Below are positions 1 through 5,270 of a stretch of 7,323 nucleotides of DNA, in pieces. Position numbers and translations under genes: made by a program. Source of the stretch: Candidatus Saccharimonadales bacterium (lineage in GTDB: Bacteria > Patescibacteriota > Saccharimonadia > Saccharimonadales > Saccharimonadaceae); NCBI GenBank assembly GCA_030145955.1, contig JASLCR010000075.1:1-7323 (forward strand), read 5' to 3'. The number at the start of each line of letters is the position of its first letter. The stretch's first letter is position 1. The notes below the pieces were generated by a model, which was not told the origin of the DNA, did no database searches, and saw only the letters and a program-made list of their open reading frames with translations.

Positions 1-956
1 TCGGTCGTGGCCTTGCTCGCAAAATCGGGCAGTTGACTAACGTGGCGATATGAGGTACCAGCGAGAAGGTGATGCCCGGGTTTCAGGGTTCCTTGCGCAA
101 CCTGCCCGCCAACCCCTGCTCCACGACCAGTTTCCATGTGCGCTTCAATGACAAGCCCTTCAGCCGGTACGTCGTGGTCAGCTTTAAGTTCTTCAAGATC
201 AGCTACCAAAAGCACACTTTCGAGAAGTTTATCAATTCCCTGACCTGTCTTGGCGCTCACTTCAATCATAATCGTGTCGCCACCCCATTCCTCTGGATTT
301 AGCTTGTGCTCCGTTGCAAGCTGCGTCTTTACGAGCTGCGGATTGGCGGTTTCTTTGTCAATCTTATTGATAGCAACGACAATTTTTGCGTTTGCTTCAT
401 TAGCAAAGCGAATCGCCTCAATCGTCTGTGGCTTCACGCCGTCATCGGCAGCCACCACGATCACTACGACATCAGTAAGTGTTGCGCCATGCTGACGAAG
501 TGCCGCAAAGGCCTCATGACCTGGCGTATCCAGTAGTGTCATCACGCGATTGCCATGCTTTGCCTGGTAGGCTGAGATGTGCTGCGTAATACCACCCGCT
601 TCCCCTTCAACAACCTTCTGGCCCAAGATAGCATCAAGCAGACTTGTTTTACCGTGGTCAACATGCCCCATCACCGCTACAATCGGTGGACGCTCGGTAG
701 CTGCATCAGAAACAACGCGAACCTTTTTCTCAGGTGTCGCAGACTCATCTTTCTTCTGAAGCTCAACATCAAGGCCAAGCTCCTCAACGATAATCGATGC
801 AGTCTCAAAATCAATCCGCTGATTGATCGTTGCCGCAATACCGTTTTTAAACAACTCACCGATAAGGGTTGTTACGGGCAGGTTCAGCGTTTCAGCTAGT
901 TCCCCTACCGTAATAGAGCCGGCAATAGTGACAATTTTCTCTGGGGCTTCTGCCAT
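1..956 (-). CDS. infB: Translation initiation factor IF-2, 5' part (C-terminus beyond window)
   Basis: IF-2 is the GTPase that brings initiator fMet-tRNA to the 30S subunit and promotes subunit joining. 318 codons are visible with no stop. Residues about 7-58 form one IF2_N-type domain, followed by a short linker and the G domain: G1 GHVDHGKT (97-104), G2 GGITQHI (121-127), G3 DTPGH (143-147), G4 NKID (197-200), G5 SAK (234-236). Domain II begins about residue 262 (EGLVIEAHMETGRG). The N-terminal region before the G domain is only about 90 residues, against several hundred in E. coli IF-2, so this is a compact form. ATG at 956 is chosen because AAGGAG (965-970) lies 8 nt upstream. It starts 54 nt after the rpsA stop with no terminator between, so the two are probably one operon. 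The reading just before the window edge (YRHVSQLPDF) departs from the usual YGRVR motif of domain II. Confidence 0.97.
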   Translation of the reverse strand, partial: MAEAPEKIVTIAGSITVGELAETLNLPVTTLIGELFKNGIAATINQRIDFETASIIVEELGLDVELQKKDESATPEKKVRVVSDAATERPPIVAVMGHVDHGKTSLLDAILGQKVVEGEAGGITQHISAYQAKHGNRVMTLLDTPGHEAFAALRQHGATLTDVVVIVVAADDGVKPQTIEAIRFANEANAKIVVAINKIDKETANPQLVKTQLATEHKLNPEEWGGDTIMIEVSAKTGQGIDKLLESVLLVADLEELKADHDVPAEGLVIEAHMETGRGAGVGGQVAQGTLKPGHHLLAGTSYRHVSQLPDFASKATT

Positions 957-1010
957 GATAGCTGCTCCTTCCGCCGGCTTTGATATCGGCTTTAATTAGT
1001 TACATATAGG

Positions 1011-2084
1011 TTATTTCTTCTTGTCAGTCAGACTGAGAGAGATCTTGCGGTTGTCTTTATCAACTTCGAGAACGGTAAATTCTTTACGCTCATTGAGAGT
1101 GAACACTTTTTCTGGATCAACGTCATTGCCACCACCAAGCTCTGAAATGTGCACGAGTGCTTCAACCGCAGGGCTGATCTGTACAAAGGCACCAAATGGA
1201 GTGATACGAGTTACTGTACCTTCTACTTTGTCACCTGATTTGAACTTCTCAACTTCATCAAGCCATGGATCCTGCGTAAGCTGCTTCATGCTGAGTGAAA
1301 GACGATCTTTGTCGATAGAAATGATCTTTGCTTCGATTGTTTGACCAACCTTTACATAGTCGCTTGGGCTTGAAACACGCTCCCAGCTAATTTCTGAGAT
1401 GTGAATAAGGCCTTCGATACCATCAACATTCACAAAGACACCGAAGTCGACAACGCCAGTTACTACACCCTTTACGGTATCGCCAACTTTGAGGCTCTGG
1501 AAGCGAGCAGCAAGGCCATCTTTAACTGCTTCTTTTTCAGAGAAGATAAGCTTGTTTGCTTTGCGGTCTGCATCAAGAATGCGTACCTTCATTGGGTTGT
1601 TTGTCAGTGCATTAAGGCGCTGCAAAATTTCGTCTTTGTCGCTTGAACCAACACGTGGGTAGTGTTCGGCAGATAGCTGAGATACTGGGAGGAATCCACG
1701 AACACCTTCGTACTCAACAAGTAGACCACCACGGTTGGCGTCGTATGGAGTGATTTCAATAATCTCACCGGCTTCGAGCTTCGCAAGTACTTCTTCCCAG
1801 CCGCGTTCTTTTGCAGCTTTACGAAGACTCAGTAGCGACATACCGCTATCGAGTTCTGTATCGATAACACTTGCTGTTACTTCGTCACCTTCATTAAGGC
1901 TACGTGAAAAGCCAACTTCACGACGTGGCACAAGACCAACACCAAGTGGACCAAGATCAACCAGTACTTCGTGCTTCTTAACAGAAAGTACGGTGCCGGT
2001 AACCGGCTCACCACTAACGAGTTGTTGTGAATTGCCCTGACCAGAAAGTAGGTCATCCATTGTAATTGAGGCAGATGCTGCCAT
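1011..2084 (-). CDS. rpsA: 30S ribosomal protein S1, four S1 domains
   Basis: The protein is RNA-binding and helps mRNA reach the 30S subunit in initiation. Its 357 residues carry four S1 (OB-fold) repeats at about 24-89, 105-184, 200-268 and 282-353. The last two are the most canonical (GVVTGVVDFGVFVNV...EGLIHISEIS and GTVTRITPFGAFVQI...ALVHISEL). Proteobacterial S1 has six repeats and Gram-positive types often have four, so this is a short-type S1. The tail is Lys-rich (DKKK). ATG at 2084 is supported by AAGGAG (2095-2100) 10 nt upstream. A clear promoter lies at 2173-2201, giving a leader of about 80 nt. That leader has an imperfect hairpin (arms 2145-2152 and 2121-2128) and a 15-codon start-to-stop frame without a ribosome site. 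S1 autoregulates in E. coli through its leader; whether it does so here is open. infB follows 54 nt downstream, sharing similar AAGGAGCA ribosome-site context. Confidence 0.95.
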   Translation of the reverse strand: MAASASITMDDLLSGQGNSQQLVSGEPVTGTVLSVKKHEVLVDLGPLGVGLVPRREVGFSRSLNEGDEVTASVIDTELDSGMSLLSLRKAAKERGWEEVLAKLEAGEIIEITPYDANRGGLLVEYEGVRGFLPVSQLSAEHYPRVGSSDKDEILQRLNALTNNPMKVRILDADRKANKLIFSEKEAVKDGLAARFQSLKVGDTVKGVVTGVVDFGVFVNVDGIEGLIHISEISWERVSSPSDYVKVGQTIEAKIISIDKDRLSLSMKQLTQDPWLDEVEKFKSGDKVEGTVTRITPFGAFVQISPAVEALVHISELGGGNDVDPEKVFTLNERKEFTVLEVDKDNRKISLSLTDKKK

Positions 2085-2172
2085 AGCTAATTTGCTCCTT
2101 TTCTTAATTACTATTGAAACAGAGTGAGAACGTTGAAAGGACTCCTCGCTCTACTCATGTCACTAGCGATTA

Positions 2173-2201
2173 ATTATACACCTCTGGTCAAGAGAAGTCA
2201 A
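2173..2201 (-). promoter_or_regulatory. Sigma70-type promoter for rpsA-infB
   Basis: On the minus strand, TTGACT (2196-2201), a 17-nt spacer and a perfect TATAAT (2173-2178) are visible, predicting a start near 2166. The -35 box contains the TGA stop (2198-2200) of the upstream LPXTG gene, so promoter and coding end overlap. Confidence 0.8.
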
Positions 2202-2632
2202 AGAGTAAGACGTCCGCGCGAACGGATATAGGCGATGACGCTATAGGTGAGCACCGCAAATACTGCCAACGTTGCTGCGGTATCTGCTGGACCGGTCTGC
2301 GGAAGCTGAGCTGCGTCACCCGACTCCGCTGTACTGCGAGGCCCCCTAGCCGAACTTGAATCAGCCGCTTGCTTGTCTGTGTTTTCTGCACCTTTAGTCT
2401 CTGACTTTGTGCCGTCGTTTTTTGTCGACTGCTTATCCGAGTCCTCGCCCGTATTCTTTTGATCAGATTTTTCTTCGGTTTGCACAGAGGAGTCTGTGTC
2501 TGTAGCAAGCTGCTCGTTTACCTCTTTTGACTTCAAAAAGTACACTCCACCCAGTAGCAGTAGTACCAATACGATACCGACTATGACAAAGCTTCCAGCC
2601 CATCCACCCTGCTGCTTTACTCTCGCATTCAT
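2198..2632 (-). CDS. Small LPXTG-type surface protein with N-terminal membrane anchor
   Basis: The product has 144 residues. After a short basic N-terminus, residues 13-33 form a membrane helix. Residues 35-108 are a low-complexity, Ser/Thr/Asp/Lys/Gln-rich hydrophilic stretch that looks disordered. LPQTG sits at 110-114, followed by a hydrophobic stretch (119-136) and a basic tail (RSRGR), the classic order of a sortase sorting signal. By family knowledge, sortase cuts between T and G and attaches the protein to the envelope. The first helix has no clear signal-peptidase site, so it may stay as an anchor and give a two-span loop. The ATG at 2632 is preferred to the GTG at 2638, because GAGG (2640-2643) is 7 nt from the ATG but only 1 nt from the GTG. 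No sortase gene is in the window. Function unknown; a spacer or surface-coat role is conceivable. Confidence 0.85.
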   Translation of the reverse strand: MNARVKQQGGWAGSFVIVGIVLVLLLLGGVYFLKSKEVNEQLATDTDSSVQTEEKSDQKNTGEDSDKQSTKNDGTKSETKGAENTDKQAADSSSARGPRSTAESGDAAQLPQTGPADTAATLAVFAVLTYSVIAYIRSRGRLTL

Positions 2633-2661
2633 TTTCACACCTCAAATTATTCTATTGCTAT

Positions 2662-2690
2662 ACTATACCAATTTATCTCTTAAACAGCAA
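2662..2690 (-). promoter_or_regulatory. Promoter for LPXTG protein gene
   Basis: On the minus strand TTGCTG (2685-2690), a 17-nt spacer and TATAGT (2662-2667) predict a start near 2655, leaving a leader of about 22 nt with the GAGG ribosome site at 2640-2643. It is divergent from the ROK gene promoter about 50 bp away. Confidence 0.6.
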
Positions 2691-2712
2691 GCTGCGAACC
2701 GCTCTGCAAATA

Positions 2713-2721
2713 TGCTACACT
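2713..2721 (+). promoter_or_regulatory. Extended -10 promoter, probably giving leaderless ROK mRNA
   Basis: TGC-TACACT (TG motif at 2713-2715, -10 at 2716-2721) ends 8 nt before the ATG at 2730, and no good -35 is visible. The predicted start falls at about 2728-2730, and no Shine-Dalgarno precedes the ATG, so the message is likely leaderless or nearly so. An overlapping TATGCT (2711-2716) would move the start only about 5 nt upstream. Confidence 0.5.
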
Positions 2722-2729
2722 CATAGATA

Positions 2730-3542
2730 ATGATCATCGCGATTGACACCGGGGGTACAAAAACGCTTGTTGCACGCTTTTCAAAGCGCGGCGCACTTGA
2801 GAAACATATCAAATTCCCTACCCCAACTGATCAATACGAATATCTCGAACAGCTGGTTCACTTTATCAGCAAAATGACCGACAAAAAACCACCTGAGTGT
2901 ATTTCGGTAGCCCTACCCGATATCGGAGAAAGTAGCCTTGTGGCCCAATTCTCCAACCTTCCATGGAAGAACTTTGATATTGTCGCCGAACTTTCACCAC
3001 TTTTTCCTAATACACAGGTGATTGCGGGCAACGATGCGAAACTTGGCGGTCTTGGTGAAGTCCGCTCCATGACACCACTTCCCACACGCGCGCTCTACGT
3101 CACCATCAGCACTGGTATTGGCACCGGTTTTATTAATAACGGCAATATCGATAAGACGTTGGCCGTAGCCGAGGGCGGCCATATGGTCCTAGAATTCGAT
3201 GGAGCACTTCAAGAATGGGAACATTTTGCCTCTGGAAAAGCCATTTATACAGTCTACAAAAAATACGGCAGCGAAATTACCTCTAAGCGCACATGGCGCC
3301 AGATCACCGACCGGTTTAGTCGTGGCTTCTTGGCACTCATCCCACTACTTCGCCCAGAGGTAATCATCATTGGTGGCAGTATGGGAACTCATTTCGAGAA
3401 GTATGGCGACCTGCTTGCTGGTGTGATGAAAGAACGATTACCAGCCACAATAAGTCAGCCAAAAATTATCCAGGCAAAACACCCTGAAGAGGCTGTTATT
3501 TACGGATGCTACTACAATGCAATCGACAATCTCAATCATTAA
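2730..3542 (+). CDS. ROK-family sugar kinase (glucokinase-like)
   Basis: ROK kinases phosphorylate hexoses or amino sugars with ATP in the cytoplasm. The 270 residues carry the phosphate-1 loop DTGGTKT (6-12), the catalytic Asp region GND (100-102, Asp102 as candidate base), the phosphate-2 loop STGIGTG (127-133), the sugar-binding EGGHM (148-152) and the adenosine-site IIIGGSMG (212-219). Classical ROK proteins follow ExGH with a CxCGxxGCxE zinc loop. Here that loop is absent and replaced by a short segment ending WEHFASG (163-169), which fits the shorter length (about 300 is usual). No HTH domain precedes the kinase, so it is not a NagC/XylR-type repressor. The substrate cannot be read from sequence. 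The start has no ribosome site and lies next to an extended -10, suggesting leaderless translation. It overlaps the next gene by 26 nt. Confidence 0.9.
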   Translation: MIIAIDTGGTKTLVARFSKRGALEKHIKFPTPTDQYEYLEQLVHFISKMTDKKPPECISVALPDIGESSLVAQFSNLPWKNFDIVAELSPLFPNTQVIAGNDAKLGGLGEVRSMTPLPTRALYVTISTGIGTGFINNGNIDKTLAVAEGGHMVLEFDGALQEWEHFASGKAIYTVYKKYGSEITSKRTWRQITDRFSRGFLALIPLLRPEVIIIGGSMGTHFEKYGDLLAGVMKERLPATISQPKIIQAKHPEEAVIYGCYYNAIDNLNH

Positions 3543-3987
3543 TACCATTAAACAGCTCTACCCCATGATCCAGCTCGAAGCTGGTAATGATTTCGTCTGG
3601 AATCCGGCCGAACAGACAATAACCTACGACCCAGATGACCCTCTCTTTAACGCACGCATACTCCACGAGCTCGGCCATGCCAAATTGCGACACAGTGTTT
3701 ACGAGACTGATATTGAACTCTTGCAGATCGAGCGGGATGCGTGGCATCATGCAAAGACCGTTCTTGCTAGCCAATTTTCGCTTCATATCGACTCTGATAT
3801 CGTTGAAGATGATCTTGATACCTACCGCGACTGGCTCCACTCAAGAAGCCTCTGTCCGCACTGCAAACAGAACGGCATACAATCAGGTAGCCACGAATAC
3901 ACTTGTCTCATCTGTCAGGCAAAGTGGAACGTCAACACCGCCATCGGGTGTGCATTACGCCGCTACGTACAAAAAAATACCCCGTAA
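3517..3987 (+). CDS. Small HExxH metallopeptidase-like protein with C-terminal zinc ribbon
   Basis: The family is not recognised with certainty. The 156 residues contain HELGH (50-54), a gluzincin-type zinc-binding motif in which Glu51 would be catalytic. IERDAW (71-76) follows 17 residues later and its Glu72 is a plausible third ligand, an arrangement resembling ImmA/IrrE-type (COG2856) peptidases. The C-terminal third holds CPHC (113-116) and CLIC (130-133), two CxxC knuckles 13 residues apart that would form a zinc ribbon. There is no signal peptide or membrane helix, so it should be cytoplasmic. The ATG at 3517 lies inside the ROK gene (26-nt overlap), implying translational coupling. An in-frame ATG at 3565 (residue 17) would still keep all motifs. 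Neither start has a clear Shine-Dalgarno. A hairpin terminator overlaps its stop codon. Confidence 0.8.
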   Translation: MQSTISIINTIKQLYPMIQLEAGNDFVWNPAEQTITYDPDDPLFNARILHELGHAKLRHSVYETDIELLQIERDAWHHAKTVLASQFSLHIDSDIVEDDLDTYRDWLHSRSLCPHCKQNGIQSGSHEYTCLICQAKWNVNTAIGCALRRYVQKNTP

Positions 3988-4002
3988 ATCCGAGGTATTT
4001 TT
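3973..4002. terminator. Bidirectional intrinsic terminator between convergent genes
   Basis: AAAAATACC (3973-3981) pairs perfectly with GGTATTTTT (3994-4002) around a 12-nt loop. The A-run and T-run are part of the stem, so it reads as a terminator on both strands. It spans the stop of the HExxH gene (3985-3987) and lies 19 nt beyond the end of the convergent KGG gene. Confidence 0.75.
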
Positions 4003-4020
4003 CAAAAGAAGACTCTTTAC

Positions 4021-4236
4021 TTACGCAGCAAGCGTAACGTCTTGCTTTGTCGTCTTGCGGCGACGTGAGATACGGCCACCCTTTGCACCTGCGATACGAG
4101 CAAGCTCTGGGTTAGCAGCGAAACCGCCAGTGCGACCAAGACGGCCACCCTTTGCACCAATCTTCGCGTAGAAGTTTGGATCTTTTGCTTTGTTCTTTGC
4201 TGCAGCCTTAAGGCCACCTGCTTTTGTTCCTGCCAT
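4021..4236 (-). CDS. KGG-repeat stress-type protein (GsiB/con-10-like)
   Basis: This is a 71-residue, Gly/Ala/Lys/Arg-rich, strongly basic protein. It carries the KGG motif pattern: KAGG (5-8), then GAKGGRLGRTGG and, about 20 residues later, GAKGGRISRRR, with the ANPELARIAG spacer typical of the family. KGG repeats occur in GsiB-like general stress proteins and con-10 homologues, which are hydrophilic and probably disordered. The basic tail after the last KGG could allow nucleic-acid contact, but that is inference. ATG at 4236 is backed by GGAGG (4246-4250) 9 nt upstream. It has a strong promoter at 4330-4358 and a leader of about 85 nt with a terminator-like hairpin and an upstream ORF, described separately. 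The gene ends 18 nt from a shared terminator. Confidence 0.85.
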   Translation of the reverse strand: MAGTKAGGLKAAAKNKAKDPNFYAKIGAKGGRLGRTGGFAANPELARIAGAKGGRISRRRKTTKQDVTLAA

Positions 4237-4298
4237 TATCGTTTTCCTCCGATATTAAAAAGTTTTCCACGCGATTTTTCGCCGGAAAACCCTCTCAT
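4236..4298 (-). CDS. Candidate 20-codon leader ORF upstream of the KGG gene
   Basis: An ATG at 4296-4298 opens a 20-codon frame (MRGFSGEKSR... ending GGKR) whose TAA (4236-4238) overlaps the ATG of the KGG gene as TAATG. GAGG lies at 4302-4305, only 3 nt from the ATG, which is short for efficient initiation. The ORF runs through the whole terminator-like hairpin (4262-4290) and over the Shine-Dalgarno of the main gene, so ribosomes translating it would melt that hairpin and could re-initiate on the KGG start. The peptide resembles nothing I recognise. The arrangement, not codon content, is the evidence, and it could be chance. Confidence 0.35.
   Translation of the reverse strand: MRGFSGEKSRGKLFNIGGKR
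4257..4290 (-). promoter_or_regulatory. Terminator-like hairpin (possible attenuator) in KGG leader
   Basis: On the minus strand GTTTTCC (4284-4290) pairs with GGAAAAC (4262-4268), with an inner GCGA/TCGC stem around an AAAA loop, and five T follow (4257-4261). This is an intrinsic-terminator shape inside the leader, between the promoter and the GGAGG ribosome site. A second GGAAAAC (4241-4247) overlaps the Shine-Dalgarno, so the same GTTTTCC could instead pair there and hide the ribosome site. Confidence 0.5.
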
Positions 4299-4329
4299 TT
4301 ACCTCGCACATGTGGTGTGCTATGTTTTT

Positions 4330-4358
4330 ATACTATCATACTGCTTGAGTTTTGTCAA
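4330..4358 (-). promoter_or_regulatory. Strong promoter for the KGG gene
   Basis: Consensus TTGACA (4353-4358), a 17-nt spacer and TAGTAT (4330-4335) preceded by a TGA extended -10 element. The predicted start is near 4322. A 5-bp hairpin (GCACA/TGTGC, 4306-4320) would sit at the very 5' end of the mRNA. Confidence 0.75.
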
Positions 4359-4393
4359 CATTTACCATATACGTTTTTATTATATAAAAAGTA

Positions 4394-4422
4394 TTGCACT
4401 TATGCATACCGTGGTATATCAT
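4394..4422 (+). promoter_or_regulatory. Plus-strand promoter for a small RNA
   Basis: TTGCAC (4394-4399), a 17-nt spacer and TATCAT (4417-4422) predict a start near A4429. No protein gene lies downstream on this strand before the terminator at 4479-4510. Confidence 0.45.
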
Positions 4423-4428
4423 AGATAC

Positions 4429-4510
4429 AGTTCATTTGAACTGGCACCTGTTTGGAACCAAATTAGTTTCGAACAAATAACGACCCGATCTGCGAGACGG
4501 GTCGTTTTTT
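4429..4510 (+). ncRNA. Candidate intergenic small RNA, about 82 nt
   Basis: This is a compact promoter-to-terminator unit with no plausible ORF. A perfect hairpin CAGTTC/GAACTG with an ATTT loop (4428-4443) sits at the predicted 5' end, then a 35-nt linker containing the 12-nt palindrome TTTGGAACCAAA (4451-4462), then a 9-bp GC-rich terminator with six T (4479-4510). Promoter, 5' stem and terminator are each seen directly; that they form an RNA gene is inference. The alternative is that the terminator only serves the minus-strand gene ending at 4533 and the promoter is chance. No similarity to a known RNA family is recognised. Confidence 0.4.
4479..4510 (+). terminator. GC-rich intrinsic terminator, probably working on both strands
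   Basis: AACGACCCG (4479-4487) pairs with CGGGTCGTT (4498-4506) around a 10-nt loop. On the plus strand it is followed by an uninterrupted run of six T (4505-4510). On the minus strand the tail is TTATTTGTT, weaker but adequate to stop transcripts of the membrane-protein gene ending 23 nt away at 4533. Confidence 0.8.
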
Positions 4511-4532
4511 CATTACTGAAGTTCTATGAGTT

Positions 4533-5270
4533 TTATATATGGGCTTTTAGGTCACTGAGCAGTGAGGTATACGATACCGTCGCCCGCTTTGCCACTCCGC
4601 CAAGCTGAAGATACGCCTGGTCGAGAACACCAACTGCCGTTTCATACCGCTTTCTATCCTCGGCTTTGTTCGCTTTTTGCAGATCATCCCACGCTGTACC
4701 AATTCCAGCCACTGCTTTCTGAGCGCTCTCAAGCAGAGGTCGCCCTACCTCGCTAACCGACATAGTCTTGAGCTCCTTGCTTGCCTCAGCCACAGCAGCT
4801 GCGCGTTCTACAAAGTCCCCCTCTGTAACTGAGGATTTTCCAAGAGATAATTTCATAAGTGCCATCTGAACTGCCGTTTGATCATCAAGAAATTCTACTA
4901 CTCTTTTCGCGTACTGCTGTACCTTTTTTCGTTTGTCTGCGGCTTTTTGGCATGCTTCTTTCGCTTCCCGTGCTGCCGTAAAAAGTGAAGCCTCCCAATC
5001 ACCCCACCAGCCTACGCCACAGCTACGGCCAGGTGTTGTATTCGCCAGCCGCTCTATCACGATATAGCGCTCTCTGCTATCGGTAGTGTCAGCAAAAACA
5101 CGCCCTACATCTTGCGTAAACTCCTGCCTAGACGTCTCAGTACTCTCGTTTACCGAGCGCCATTGCTGCACACTAAATGCTATATAGATGCCAAGAATCA
5201 CCAATATGGCAGCTACACTGCTACCAATAACCAACCACTTACGAGACACCGTTCTACTTCTCTTTTTCAT
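4533..5270 (-). CDS. Membrane-anchored helical protein, partner gene of the metzincin
   Basis: The family is not recognised. The 245 residues begin with a basic N-terminus (KKRSRTVSRK), then one membrane helix at about 12-34, giving an N-in, C-out signal anchor. The remaining 210 residues are mostly charged, Ala/Lys/Glu-rich helix, likely an extracytoplasmic helical bundle or coiled coil. A Trp/Gly-rich patch, CGVGWWGDWEAS (84-95), stands out, and the only two cysteines (84 and 107) could form a disulfide outside the cell. Its ATG directly follows the TAG of the metzincin gene with no gap, so translation is probably coupled. GGGGA, about 7 nt upstream, is the only ribosome-site candidate. It may hold, present or modulate the secreted protease, but that rests only on operon position and topology. 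Confidence 0.8.
   Translation of the reverse strand: MKKRSRTVSRKWLVIGSSVAAILVILGIYIAFSVQQWRSVNESTETSRQEFTQDVGRVFADTTDSRERYIVIERLANTTPGRSCGVGWWGDWEASLFTAAREAKEACQKAADKRKKVQQYAKRVVEFLDDQTAVQMALMKLSLGKSSVTEGDFVERAAAVAEASKELKTMSVSEVGRPLLESAQKAVAGIGTAWDDLQKANKAEDRKRYETAVGVLDQAYLQLGGVAKRATVSYTSLLSDLKAHI

Noticed and set aside
69..899. Plus-strand open frames opposite infB
   Set aside because: They are antisense to a clear GTPase with all five G motifs and carry no recognisable domain.
1021..2040. Plus-strand and off-frame ORFs within rpsA
   Set aside because: Antisense or shifted shadows of four clear S1 repeats; Ser/Thr/Arg-rich low-complexity translations.
2111..2158. 15-codon ORF in the rpsA leader
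   Set aside because: No Shine-Dalgarno, no overlap with the rpsA start, and such short frames are expected by chance. The leader hairpin (2121-2152) has a mismatch and is weak.
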